A DNA stretch of 64,000 nt from contig NZ_CP018153.1 of assembly GCF_001889005.1 (NCBI RefSeq), forward strand, positions 2,018,501-2,082,500, in the 5' to 3' direction. This DNA is from Christiangramia salexigens. GTDB lineage: Bacteria > Bacteroidota > Bacteroidia > Flavobacteriales > Flavobacteriaceae. This document shows positions 26,173 to 35,244 of this stretch, one piece after another (positions within the stretch are counted from its first letter, which is position 1; every line of letters starts with the position of its first letter). The translations under genes were made by a program, and so were the position numbers. Under the pieces are notes generated by a model. The model saw only the letters and a list, made by a program, of their open reading frames with translations, did not search any database and had not been told where the DNA came from.

Positions 26173-29151
26173 TTAGAAGTTAACTGCTAAGTGAAATAAG
26201 TATCTTTTCGAAGATGGGAATGGAGTAACCTCAACCCCTGTAAAAATCCCATTAGCACCAAAGTTAGACACTTCAGGGTCGTAACTGTTATAGTCGAAAA
26301 TATTGATAAGGTTACTACCTGAGAAACCAAGTTTGATCTGATCCACGCTTTCATTAAACCATCCAGAAAGCACATCTTTTGGAACCCTGTAATACAGTCC
26401 AAGTTCTCTTAATCTTAAGTACGAAGCATCTTCTACAAAAACTGCTGCCGAAGAACCTAATTGACTAACTCTGTAAGGCCCATTCCCTAAGGTCCCGCTA
26501 GGATCCAGATCTATAGTATCATAATCATGACTGGTACCGTTAAGGTCAGTCAACAGGGCGGTAAGGTTAATATTTTCACCTCCGTTCTTCCACTGCCAAA
26601 CAAAGCTCAAATCAAAATTCTTATACAGGATCTGTGAGTTGAAACCCATTTGAAAATCTGGCTCTGAATCACCGTATTTCTGGAAGCCACTTGGCCCCGG
26701 ATTAGGTCCTATTCCAACTATCTGGGTAGCGCTTTCACCTTCTTCTATTCTAAAGGTCCCAAGTGTAGCACCAAAAGCACCAATGTTGAAAGGATCTACA
26801 TCGAGTCTTGTAATTTCAGATTTATTTTTGAAAAAGTTCGCTCCAACACTCCAGGTTAACTCCTCTGTATCTACCGGTACAGCATCTACAGATAATTCCA
26901 CACCGTTGTTTCTTAGAGCTCCGGCGTTTACGAATTCTGATGTAAATCCTGTAGAAGGCTCAAGAGCAGCCTGAAGAATCAGGTCATCTATTGTTTTTAC
27001 ATAGTAAGTTGCTGAAAAATTTAGTCTGTTTTGGAAAAAACTAAGATCAGTACCTACTTCAAATTCCTTCTGTCTTTCAGATTTAAGGTCTTTATCTCCT
27101 CTTACGCCAATAAGGCTAATCCCTAAAAGATTTCCAGTTGAGAAAGTATTATACGAGGTAAACAAAGCTCCGAAAGGAGGGAAGTTACCTGCCTCACCAT
27201 AAGCAGTTCTTAATTTGAACTGATCCCAGGAGGAATTGTCATTCCAGAATCCAAATTCATTCAGGTTTAACGCCACAGAAGCTTTAGGATAATAGAACAG
27301 CTCGTTAGCGTCTCCATTATTAGAAGATTTATCTCCACGAACACCTAAGGTAGCGATCACCTTATCCTGATAATTCACCTCTTCCTGAACAAAAAATCCT
27401 GAATCTTCCTGTAATAACCTGGTTTGATCCACACCAGTATTGGCAGCCTGATCCACGTTCGTTTCTGAAGCTACCAGTGTTGTTGCGCTGATCAATTGAG
27501 TATTTCTATCAAAGTACTCTCTTGTGATACCCGCCTGAGTCCTGAAATTAAGATCATTATCTGTAAAATAATTATGAACCAAAAAGGCAGAAAGGTTGTA
27601 ATTTTTATTCTGAGTATCCCCTTGTATTGAAACTCCGTTCAAGCCCCCGTTAGAAAGCTTCTGAAACTGAAGTTCCTTTGGAAAGATCGCTCTGGTCTTT
27701 AAACCATAAAAATCCAAACCACCACGCATTATAAGTTCCAAGTTGGATTTATCTGCTTTATAAAGATCAATATTTGCCGTCCCACCAATTATAAATCTGT
27801 TGATGGTTTCATTGTTACGAACAAGATCACGGGTTTGCAATGGGTTTGATGCCCCTGCAGGGTTATCCGGGTAGATTCCGTTCTCATTTGGAAAAAGCTC
27901 CAGCCATGGAGTAGTTCCTGTTAAGGTTACCCCGATAGTGGTTCCAGAGTTATCATTGTTAAAGAAACCTCTGTTAGCAGAGGAATGTATATAACTTGAA
28001 CTTAAGGCAAGTTTTAGAAAATCTGTAGGTTTATGATCCAGATTTAATCTTAAGGATGTTTTCTTATAACCTGTATTCTTTACAATTCCATTTTCGTCAT
28101 TGTGAGTAATACCGCTATAAAATCTTGTTTTCTCACCTCCACCACTCATGCTGAAGTTTGTGATACTGATCAAGCCTTTTTCACCGAATATCTCTTCTTC
28201 ATAATCTATGAGTCTGTTTTCTCCTCTTGCTTCAATAAAGCTTTGCGCAGCTGCATCACCAAAGGTCTCTCTTACTCTTTCTTCATTGTAATCTCTCAGT
28301 CCTAAAAGCTTAGTAACCTCTGTCCAACCTGTTGCCTGTGAGAAGTTGAATTTGGTTTCACCGGCCTTACCTCGTTTGGTAGTAATAATAACCACCCCGG
28401 CAGCAGCACGCGAACCGTAGATAGCAGCAGCAGATGCTCCTTTAAGTATCTCGATATTAGCAATATCTTCCGGGTTAATATCAGCGATCCTGTTGGAAGG
28501 GTTATCCTGGTTAGAAGAACTTCCTCCGGCAGATGCTGCTGAAACTGTATTTAGTCCGGCAGGTATTGAGGAGTTATCAATATAAACCCCATCAATAATA
28601 TAAAGCGGTTGCGTATTACCCTGAATTGAAGTTGCCCCTCTTAATTTTACCGAAAGACCCCCACCAGGTGCACCTGAATTGGCACTAACCGTAGCCCCGG
28701 CAAATTTACCATACAGAGCTCCGTCTAAAGTTGGTGGCGGAGTTCTGCCTGAAATGTCTTCCGCCGAAATAGATGCCACGGCATTCGCAGCATTCTGTCT
28801 CTTAATGGAAGTTGCCAGACCTGTAATAACGACCTCGTCCAGTGCGGCAGCCGATTCAACAATATTAATGGTCATTGGCGAATTGGCCGTCACTCTTTTT
28901 TCCTGGGTTTCAAACCCAATGTATGAAAAGACCAATGTTGTGGGGAGTGATTGTACAGTAATTGAAAAGTTTCCTTCAAAATCACTAGTGGTACCATTCG
29001 TTGTACCTTTTTCAATAACGTTTACAAATGGGACTACTTCTCCTGTGGCTTCGTTAATGGTTTTCCCCTCTAAAACTTCCTGTGCGAAGATAATTGACGG
29101 AAAGAGCACTAAAAAAGCAACTTTGAAGAAATGAGAATAAAATTGCTTCAT
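26173..29151 (-). CDS. SusC/RagA-family TonB-linked outer-membrane transporter
   Basis: The 992-residue outer-membrane receptor has an N-terminal signal (PSIIFAQ), then a CarboxypepD_reg-like domain (EGKTINEATGEVVPFVNVIEKGTTNGT). The plug domain contains SGAPGGGLSVKLRGATSIQGNTQPLYIIDGV, the SusC family hallmark, and IEILKGASAAAIYGSRAAAGVVIITTK. A 22-strand barrel ends in RYLFHLAVNF, with the terminal Phe expected for outer-membrane insertion. No FecR/anti-sigma or hybrid two-component gene adjoins it. A good promoter was not found in its 103-nt upstream gap. Confidence 0.95.
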   Translation of the reverse strand: MKQFYSHFFKVAFLVLFPSIIFAQEVLEGKTINEATGEVVPFVNVIEKGTTNGTTSDFEGNFSITVQSLPTTLVFSYIGFETQEKRVTANSPMTINIVESAAALDEVVITGLATSIKRQNAANAVASISAEDISGRTPPPTLDGALYGKFAGATVSANSGAPGGGLSVKLRGATSIQGNTQPLYIIDGVYIDNSSIPAGLNTVSAASAGGSSSNQDNPSNRIADINPEDIANIEILKGASAAAIYGSRAAAGVVIITTKRGKAGETKFNFSQATGWTEVTKLLGLRDYNEERVRETFGDAAAQSFIEARGENRLIDYEEEIFGEKGLISITNFSMSGGGEKTRFYSGITHNDENGIVKNTGYKKTSLRLNLDHKPTDFLKLALSSSYIHSSANRGFFNNDNSGTTIGVTLTGTTPWLELFPNENGIYPDNPAGASNPLQTRDLVRNNETINRFIIGGTANIDLYKADKSNLELIMRGGLDFYGLKTRAIFPKELQFQKLSNGGLNGVSIQGDTQNKNYNLSAFLVHNYFTDNDLNFRTQAGITREYFDRNTQLISATTLVASETNVDQAANTGVDQTRLLQEDSGFFVQEEVNYQDKVIATLGVRGDKSSNNGDANELFYYPKASVALNLNEFGFWNDNSSWDQFKLRTAYGEAGNFPPFGALFTSYNTFSTGNLLGISLIGVRGDKDLKSERQKEFEVGTDLSFFQNRLNFSATYYVKTIDDLILQAALEPSTGFTSEFVNAGALRNNGVELSVDAVPVDTEELTWSVGANFFKNKSEITRLDVDPFNIGAFGATLGTFRIEEGESATQIVGIGPNPGPSGFQKYGDSEPDFQMGFNSQILYKNFDLSFVWQWKNGGENINLTALLTDLNGTSHDYDTIDLDPSGTLGNGPYRVSQLGSSAAVFVEDASYLRLRELGLYYRVPKDVLSGWFNESVDQIKLGFSGSNLINIFDYNSYDPEVSNFGANGIFTGVEVTPFPSSKRYLFHLAVNF

Positions 29152-29254
29152 AATTGCATATTTTTTAATTTGTTATACAATTATAGATATTTTTATTATC
29201 ACTTAGGCGGATATGATAATAATATTCTCAATAATAAAGTGGAAACGTTAAGAA

Positions 29255-29818
29255 TTACTTAAATTTTAGACTTTCCATGAGATGTCTGATATCTTTCTTC
29301 AGATATGAAGCAGCAGGAATTATGGAGTCGTAATTTGGAAGACTGTTAAAATAAACCGATCCGGTTATAAAATGATCGGTGCTATCTGTTAAATAAAACT
29401 GGGCCTGCGAAGCAGCATCTCCATCTACTTCATAAAACATCCCATAGGTATTATGATATTCATTTGTATAGATATCGCCTTCTATCGCATCTGCCTTGAT
29501 AGTATGTTGTAACGGCAATTTCTGAGCATCTGCCAGCAAAGAATCAAGATTATTTTTAACCGGCTGATAGGTGATAAAGATAGAACCATTCAAAAGTTTA
29601 TAATCTAAATTGATCCAGCAAGGCACTTTATTTCTCGACTCTGAAATGCTTGCGATCTTATTCTTTTCAAACGTGTATGGGCATCCAAAATCCACTATTT
29701 CATATTCAGGCTCTGGATACTCCAAGGCAAGAAAACCCTTGGGCTTAGGTTTTGGGTCATCCTTACATGAGGCGAACAACATCAACATTCCAATTATTGT
29801 AAGACTTAAATTTCTCAT
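29255..29818 (-). CDS. gldD: gliding motility lipoprotein GldD
   Basis: The 187-residue lipoprotein has a signal ending FASC (Cys18), followed by a lysine/proline-rich stretch and YPEPEYE. It matches GldD in length, in a Cys-Pro-Tyr near the start (FGCPYTF) and in a C-terminal PAASYLKKDIRHLMESL helix. GldD is needed for gliding in Flavobacterium. Its start overlaps the gldE stop by 4 nt, the usual gldE-gldD arrangement. A role in secretion/gliding machinery is inferred from the family. Confidence 0.9.
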   Translation of the reverse strand: MRNLSLTIIGMLMLFASCKDDPKPKPKGFLALEYPEPEYEIVDFGCPYTFEKNKIASISESRNKVPCWINLDYKLLNGSIFITYQPVKNNLDSLLADAQKLPLQHTIKADAIEGDIYTNEYHNTYGMFYEVDGDAASQAQFYLTDSTDHFITGSVYFNSLPNYDSIIPAASYLKKDIRHLMESLKFK

Positions 29819-31143
29819 ACCGGGGCGATACTCAACTTGATTTGTTTGATCCGTTTGTCGTCTATCACCTCAATAGTAAACTTATAGTTCAGAAAAGTAA
29901 TGACATCGTTTTTCTTTGGGAACCCTCCCGATATCTCTAAAAGGAAACCGGCTAAAGTATCTGCCTCCCCCTTTTGATCTTCAAACACCGTTGAATCTTC
30001 GATCTTAGCGATCTTATAGAAATCCTTTAAAGGGGTCTTACCCTCGAACACGAAATTATATTCATCGAGTTTGGAATAAATAAGGTCTTCATCATCAAAT
30101 TCATCGCTTATGTCTCCAACGATCTCTTCAATGATATCCTCTAAGGAGATAAGACCACTGGTCCCCCCATATTCATCCACTACAATTGCGAGGTGGTTCT
30201 TTTTATCCTTAAATTCATTTAAAAGATCATCAAGCTTCTTGTTTTCAGGCACAAAATAGGGCTCACGCAGAAGCTCCGTCCATTTAAAGTCATTCTTATC
30301 CAAATAAGGCAGCAGGTCTTTAATATAAAGTATCCCAATAACATTGTCTACATTTTCCCTAAAAACCGGGATCCGCGAATACCCATTGGAAATGATGTCC
30401 GGAATAATTTCTGTGTAGGAACTCGATTCATTCAGAGCGAAAATATCCATTCGGGGTCGCATTACCTGTTTGGTATCGGTATTACCAAAACTCACAATTC
30501 CCTGCAAAATCTTTTGCTCTTCCTTGGTCGTGTCCTCTTCACTGGTAAGCTCGAGTGCCTGGGAAAGGTGATCTATACTTATAAAAGACCTCTGTCTTCC
30601 AAGTTTTTCATGAAAATACAGGGTTACAGCTCTCATAGGCGTACTCAAAGGTGAGAACAGGCTATCCAAAAATTTTATCGGATAAGCCATGAAGTTCGAA
30701 AAGAGTACTTTATTACGACTGGCATAAACTTTTGGAAGTATTTCCCCGAATAAAAGAATAAGGAATGTAACTAAACCAACTTCAAAAAGGAACCTGAGAT
30801 CTATTCCAAAAACTTCAGTATTAACCCCTGCAAACAGATCGGCTGCCAGGTTATCAAACAATAAGACGATTGCAATATTGATAAAATTGTTTGCAACTAG
30901 AATCGTCGCAAGCAGCTTTTTCGGCTTTTCAAGCAGATTTATTACAATGTTCTGAGTCTTGGTCCTTTTACCATCTTCGGTTATGAAATTGGCAGGAGTT
31001 AAAGAAAAGAAGGCTACCTCTGCTCCGGAGATCAAGGCCGAGCAGAACAATAGTACAAATAAGAATACTAAACTTATAAGATGGGTGAATCCCATTGTGG
31101 CCCAAAACAAAAGCAAACTGGGAGGTTCCGAATCCAAAGGCAA
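29815..31143 (-). CDS. gldE: gliding motility-associated protein GldE (CNNM/CBS domain)
   Basis: The 442-residue membrane protein has an N-terminal DUF21/CNNM domain with about four membrane segments (LVFLFVLLFCSALISGAEVAFFSL) and a central pair of CBS domains (SSYTEIIPDIISNGYSRIPVFRENVDNVIGILYIKDLLPYL, and LAIVVDEYGGTSGLISLEDIIEEIVG). A C-terminal CorC/HlyC domain follows. The family is related to magnesium/cobalt efflux proteins. GldE supports gliding with GldD. It overlaps gldD by 4 nt and lies 15 nt after ssb. Confidence 0.92.
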   Translation of the reverse strand: MPLDSEPPSLLLFWATMGFTHLISLVFLFVLLFCSALISGAEVAFFSLTPANFITEDGKRTKTQNIVINLLEKPKKLLATILVANNFINIAIVLLFDNLAADLFAGVNTEVFGIDLRFLFEVGLVTFLILLFGEILPKVYASRNKVLFSNFMAYPIKFLDSLFSPLSTPMRAVTLYFHEKLGRQRSFISIDHLSQALELTSEEDTTKEEQKILQGIVSFGNTDTKQVMRPRMDIFALNESSSYTEIIPDIISNGYSRIPVFRENVDNVIGILYIKDLLPYLDKNDFKWTELLREPYFVPENKKLDDLLNEFKDKKNHLAIVVDEYGGTSGLISLEDIIEEIVGDISDEFDDEDLIYSKLDEYNFVFEGKTPLKDFYKIAKIEDSTVFEDQKGEADTLAGFLLEISGGFPKKNDVITFLNYKFTIEVIDDKRIKQIKLSIAPV

Positions 31144-31158
31144 AAATTTTAATTAAAC

Positions 31159-31635
31159 TTAAAACGGCAAATCGTCCTCTTCCTCTTCCTGGGAATGAGA
31201 TTGATTTGTATTTGCGAAATTATCACTTTTTGGCTTAGCCGGTCTGTTCCCTGAATACTGTGAATTTGAGTTTCCAGCAGGCTCTGCTCCGGTTTCCCCT
31301 TTAGGAGTTAAAAAAGTGAATTCTGTACAATGAATCTCGGTCTGATACCTATCATTACCCTGGTCATCCTGCCATTTACGGGTTTTAATACGACCTTCTA
31401 TATATACTCTGTCTCCTTTTTTAAGATATTTCTCGCAAATTTCAGCAGCTTTATTTCGCACTACTACATTATGCCACTCTGTATTTGTAACACGCTCACC
31501 GGTGGTACGATTGGTATAGCTTTCATTTGTGGCAAGCGGAAAACGCCCAATGGAGTTCCCACCTTCAAAATAATGCATCTTTACGTCGTCTCCGGTATGT
31601 CCAATTAACATTACTTTGTTTAATGTACCTGTCAT
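31159..31635 (-). CDS. ssb: single-stranded DNA-binding protein
   Basis: The 158-residue product has an OB fold in the first ~110 residues (LNKVMLIGHTGDDV, TEWHNVVVRNKAAEICEKYLKKGDRVYIEGRIKTRKW). A disordered Gly/Asn/Pro linker and the acidic tip EEEEDDLPF follow. The tip is the protein-interaction tail of bacterial SSB. It lies between mutY and gldE, as in other flavobacteria, behind its own candidate promoter. Confidence 0.96.
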   Translation of the reverse strand: MTGTLNKVMLIGHTGDDVKMHYFEGGNSIGRFPLATNESYTNRTTGERVTNTEWHNVVVRNKAAEICEKYLKKGDRVYIEGRIKTRKWQDDQGNDRYQTEIHCTEFTFLTPKGETGAEPAGNSNSQYSGNRPAKPKSDNFANTNQSHSQEEEEDDLPF

Positions 31636-31726
31636 TGCTAATTTATTTTAAACCGTTTTGCGGTTATTCTTATTAATAATTTATTCTAAAATACTAAAAA
31701 TTTTCAGCTAAGTCTGCAAAAAGCCT

Positions 31727-31734
31727 CAAAGATA
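31727..31734 (-). promoter_or_regulatory. candidate -7 element for ssb-gldE-gldD
   Basis: Read leftwards: TATCTTTG, a full match to TAnnTTTG, about 92 nt before the ssb start. No good -33 TTTG is seen at the usual distance. Confidence 0.45.
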
Positions 31735-31745
31735 TAAACAAGTAT

Positions 31746-32795
31746 TTATTTGTAATCATCAGGAAGATATTCATTCAGAAAATTTTCTATAAGCACGGGT
31801 ACAGGATAATTCAAAACCTCATCCAACCCCACTCCTTCGTGAGGTAGCTCTTTACAATCCAATATCCAGAATTTAGTATACAGGTGCTGGTGAGATAGCT
31901 TATGCACCACCGGCTTATCATTAAAAAGCTCTACTGTGTATTTTTGTCCATCGATGATCTTCTGAAATTTTTCAGTTTTCATCAAATGCTCCTCTTTTAT
32001 TGGTTCCTCTGTCTCCACGAGTGGAAATTGAAATAATCCATTCCAGATACCTTTCCCGCTTCGTCTTTCCAGTATTATCCTATCCTCAGAATTCAGGATC
32101 AAATAATTGAAATAGCGCTTTTTTACTTTTGCCTTTTTAATTTTCACAGGCAATTCTTTAATCTTATTTTCCTTTAAAGCGACACATTTATCATTAAAAA
32201 CACAGCTATCGCATTCCGGAGTTTTTGGTTTGCAATGCATTGCCCCAAACTCCATTATAGCCTGGTTATGTGTTGCAGGATCTTCTTTATTGAGGATCTC
32301 TCTAGCCAGATTTTTAAACTCTTTGATCCCGGGAGTGGAATTAATAGGGGTCTCTACTCCAAAAATGCGGGACAGAACGCGGTATACATTTCCATCTACG
32401 ACGGCTACAGGCTCTCCGTAACAAAAGGAAGCTATAGCACTTGCTGTATAATCCCCTACTCCTTTTAATTTTACAAGACCTTTATAATCTTCAGGAAAAA
32501 CTCCATCACTTTCATTAGCAACAAATTTTGCAGTTTCATGAAGGTTTCTTGCCCTGGAATAGTAACCAAGTCCCTGCCACAATTTCAACACCTCCTCAAG
32601 AGGCGCATTTGCAAGGTCAAAAACACTAGGATACGCCTCGATAAACTTATTAAAGTAGGGTAAACCTTGCTTTATTTGCGTTTGTTGAAGAATAATTTCG
32701 CTTAACCAAATCTGGTAAGGATCTTGTGATTTTCTCCATGGCAAATCGCGTTTATTGCGCAAATACCAATATGTCAGTCTGTTGGAAATTTCCAT
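31746..32795 (-). CDS. mutY: A/G-specific adenine glycosylase MutY
   Basis: The 349-residue DNA repair enzyme removes adenine mispaired with 8-oxoguanine. It has the helix-hairpin-helix LKGVGDYTASAIASFC, the catalytic Asp in AVVDGNVYRVLSRI, an early catalytic Glu-region (SEIILQQTQI) and the four-cysteine iron-sulfur loop CKPKTPECDSCVFNDKC. A C-terminal NUDIX-like domain recognises 8-oxoG. It is divergent from the HU gene and upstream of ssb. Confidence 0.96.
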   Translation of the reverse strand: MEISNRLTYWYLRNKRDLPWRKSQDPYQIWLSEIILQQTQIKQGLPYFNKFIEAYPSVFDLANAPLEEVLKLWQGLGYYSRARNLHETAKFVANESDGVFPEDYKGLVKLKGVGDYTASAIASFCYGEPVAVVDGNVYRVLSRIFGVETPINSTPGIKEFKNLAREILNKEDPATHNQAIMEFGAMHCKPKTPECDSCVFNDKCVALKENKIKELPVKIKKAKVKKRYFNYLILNSEDRIILERRSGKGIWNGLFQFPLVETEEPIKEEHLMKTEKFQKIIDGQKYTVELFNDKPVVHKLSHQHLYTKFWILDCKELPHEGVGLDEVLNYPVPVLIENFLNEYLPDDYK

Positions 32796-32854
32796 GATAA
32801 TATGTGAAGCTCCGCAATATTAGGAGTTTATTCCGTTATTATTAGTGAATTAGG

Positions 32855-32887
32855 TTTGAAATATTGTAGATTTAATTCTTATATTTG
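32855..32887 (+). promoter_or_regulatory. promoter of the HU gene
   Basis: TTTG, 21 nt, TATATTTG. The -7 element matches the Bacteroidota consensus exactly. The predicted transcript begins about 45 nt before the start chosen at 32939. Confidence 0.75.
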
Positions 32888-32938
32888 CCCCCTTGAAAAA
32901 TGGAAACCCCAATTTATAAAAATTTAAATAGCACGAAA

Positions 32939-33229
32939 ATGACGAAAGCAGATATTGTAGCAAACATTTCAGAAAAATTAGGAATGGAAAAAGGTGACGT
33001 ACAAGCTACTATCGAATCTTTTATGGAAGAGGTAAAAACTTCTTTGGAGAGTGGAGATAACGTTTACCTTCGTGGTTTTGGAAGCTTTGTTGTAAAGACT
33101 AGAGCAGAAAAAACCGGTAGAAACATTTCTAAGAACACTACCATTAAAATTCCTGCTCATAACATTCCGGCATTTAAGCCTGCGAAGATTTTTGTTGAAG
33201 GTGTTAAGTCTAATGTAGAAGTAAAATAA
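32939..33229 (+). CDS. HU/IHF-family DNA-binding protein
   Basis: The 96-residue nucleoid protein begins MTKADIVANISEKLGMEKGD, has the arm sequence around TGRNISKNTTIKIPAHNIPAFKPA and the GFGSF core of the family. An upstream in-frame Met at 32900 would add 13 residues not found in the family, so I choose 32939. It bends DNA as a dimer. It lies between mutY and the small basic gene, with a very good promoter. Confidence 0.95.
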   Translation: MTKADIVANISEKLGMEKGDVQATIESFMEEVKTSLESGDNVYLRGFGSFVVKTRAEKTGRNISKNTTIKIPAHNIPAFKPAKIFVEGVKSNVEVK

Positions 33230-33290
33230 CTGAATTACGGGTTGAACCGCAGTTCAAAGAAATAATTATTAATTTTTAAAATATTGCACT

Positions 33291-33380
33291 ATGCCAAGTG
33301 GTAAAAAGAGAAAAAGACATAAGGTAGCCACGCACAAGCGTAAGAAGAGAAGAAGAGCTAACCGCCATAAGAAAAAGTAG
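33291..33380 (+). CDS. 29-residue extremely basic small protein, probably RNA- or ribosome-binding
   Basis: This short gene (start at 33291) encodes a 29-residue protein starting MPSGKKRKRHKVATHKRK and ending ANRHKKK. Twenty of its 29 residues are Lys, Arg or His. It resembles the tiny basic ribosomal proteins such as Thx in composition. I recall similar ORFs in other Bacteroidota between an HU gene and the RNase E/G gene, which supports it being real. Its stop codon lies inside a strong terminator hairpin (33372-33396). Its function is unknown. Confidence 0.72.
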   Translation: MPSGKKRKRHKVATHKRKKRRRANRHKKK

Positions 33381-33396
33381 TTTCATACTACTTTTT
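33372..33396 (+). terminator. terminator overlapping the small basic gene
   Basis: A 10-bp perfect stem (AAAAAGTAGT with ACTACTTTTT, loop TTCAT) with T7 lies here. The stop codon of the 29-residue gene lies in the left arm, so ribosomes terminating there would open the hairpin. Confidence 0.8.
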
Positions 33397-33549
33397 TTAT
33401 TTAACTTAAATCGTTCTTTGAAATCGAAATCCCGGCGCTCATTTAGTTTAGCCGCTGTGATTTCTTCAGGATTCAAAACCTGTGAAAAAAATAATGTTTA
33501 ATCCATCTGTGTCTGCTTTAGGGCAGAGATAGATAAAAAATCTGGAAGT

Positions 33550-35088
33550 GTGGACAAAGAATTAATTATCCGGTCCGAACCTTCTGCTGTAGATTTTGCC
33601 TTATTAAAAGATGGAAAACTTATTGAGCTCAACAAAGAAGAAGACAGCAACAAATTCAATGTTGGTGATATCTATATCGCCAAGATCAGAAAAGCTGTAC
33701 CAGGGTTAAATGCCGCATTTGTAAATGTTGGTTACGAGAAAGATGGTTTTTTACACTATCATGATCTCGGCCCTCAGGTATCTTCTTTATTGAAGTTCAT
33801 AAAACGTGTAAGCACAGGTAAATTAAAAGATTATTCTTTAAAGAATTTTCCTTTAGAAAAGGATATAGACAAAAACGGCGCTATCGCCGATGTCTTAAAA
33901 TCAAATCAGTCGCTACTGGTTCAAATCGTTAAAGAACCTATCTCCACAAAAGGTCCAAGAATTAGCTCAGAGCTAAGCTTACCAGGCCGTTATATTGTTT
34001 TAGTTCCTTTTTCAAACCGAATTTCAGTTTCTCAGAAAATTGAAAGCAAAGACGAAAAGGAACGATTAAAGAGATTGGTAAAAAGCATTAAGCCCAAAGG
34101 TTTTGGGGTTATTGTAAGAACCGTAGCCGAAGGCAAGAAAGTAGCAGAACTGGACAGAGATCTTCAAAATCTAGTAGGTCGCTGGACAGCAATGTGTAAA
34201 AAACTGTATAAGCCACATCATCCCTCCAAAGTATTAGGAGAATTAAACAGGGCTTCGTCCCTGCTAAGAGACATTTTTAATGACTCATTTACTTCTATTT
34301 GCGTAGACGATGAAACGCTATACACACAAATTAAAGATTACGTGAGCGAAATTGCTCCAGAAAAAGAATCAATCGTAAAATTGCATCAATCCAACCAACC
34401 CATTTTTGAAAAGAATGGTATCGAAAGACAGATAAAAACTTCCTTTGGGCGCACTGTATCAATGAGTAAAGGCGCCTACCTGGTAATTGAACACACCGAA
34501 GCCATGCACGTTATAGACGTGAATAGCGGAAACCGTTCAAACAAATCCAAAAACCAGGAAGATACCGCTCTGGAGGTGAACATGATCAGTGCTGCAGAAA
34601 TAGCCCGACAATTGCGTTTACGTGATATGGGAGGTATTATTGTAGTAGACTTCATCGACATGAATAAAGCCGAGAACCGAAAAAAGCTTTATGATTACCT
34701 TCGTGAGGAAATGAGTGACGACAGGGCAAAACATAAAATTTTGCCTCCGAGTAAGTTTGGATTAGTACAAATTACGAGACAGCGCGTAAGGCCCGAAATG
34801 AATATCAAAACCCGTGAGGAAAATCCAAACGGAGACGGTGAAGTTGAAGCACCGATTAGTTTGGTAAACAAAATTAAAGTGGACCTTGAAAAACTTATCA
34901 AGAAAGATCATAAAAAGATCACCTTAAGCGCACACCCATTTATTGCCGCCTTTTTAACCAAAGGCTTTCCATCACCCCGATCCAAGTGGTTTGTAGACCA
35001 CAAACGTTGGGTAAAAATTTTACCTCGAGATGCTTACACGTATTTAGAGTACCACTTTCACGATAAAGACGGGAAAGTGATCAAATAA
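33550..35088 (+). CDS. rng: ribonuclease E/G family protein
   Basis: The 512-residue endoribonuclease has a GTG start. An S1-like domain lies near the N terminus (NVGDIYIAKIRKAVPGLNAAFVNVG). The catalytic Asp residues of the DNase I-like domain are in MHVIDVNSGNRS and IIVVDFIDM. The zinc-link motif CPxCxG of RNase E/G is missing: the corresponding region after VRPEMNI reads REENPNGDGEVEAP. It is the RNase G-length form, lacking the RNase E C-terminal scaffold. A terminator follows. Confidence 0.93.
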   Translation: MDKELIIRSEPSAVDFALLKDGKLIELNKEEDSNKFNVGDIYIAKIRKAVPGLNAAFVNVGYEKDGFLHYHDLGPQVSSLLKFIKRVSTGKLKDYSLKNFPLEKDIDKNGAIADVLKSNQSLLVQIVKEPISTKGPRISSELSLPGRYIVLVPFSNRISVSQKIESKDEKERLKRLVKSIKPKGFGVIVRTVAEGKKVAELDRDLQNLVGRWTAMCKKLYKPHHPSKVLGELNRASSLLRDIFNDSFTSICVDDETLYTQIKDYVSEIAPEKESIVKLHQSNQPIFEKNGIERQIKTSFGRTVSMSKGAYLVIEHTEAMHVIDVNSGNRSNKSKNQEDTALEVNMISAAEIARQLRLRDMGGIIVVDFIDMNKAENRKKLYDYLREEMSDDRAKHKILPPSKFGLVQITRQRVRPEMNIKTREENPNGDGEVEAPISLVNKIKVDLEKLIKKDHKKITLSAHPFIAAFLTKGFPSPRSKWFVDHKRWVKILPRDAYTYLEYHFHDKDGKVIK

Positions 35089-35093
35089 TTAAA

Positions 35094-35126
35094 AACGCCT
35101 TTCAAGCAATTGGAAGGCGTTTTTTT
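35094..35126 (+). terminator. terminator of the RNase E/G gene
   Basis: A stem of AACGCCTTTC with GGAAGGCGTT (10 pairs including one G-T wobble), an eight-base loop and a T6-7 run begins 6 nt after the stop. Confidence 0.85.
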
Positions 35127-35244
35127 ATACTCAAAATTCAACTTCACAATTAATAATCTGCCAACAAATATTTAGTACTTATTTAACTGACAACGAAGGC
35201 TTTCGGGTGTACTTTTCATACTTATTAACCATTTAAATATAAGC

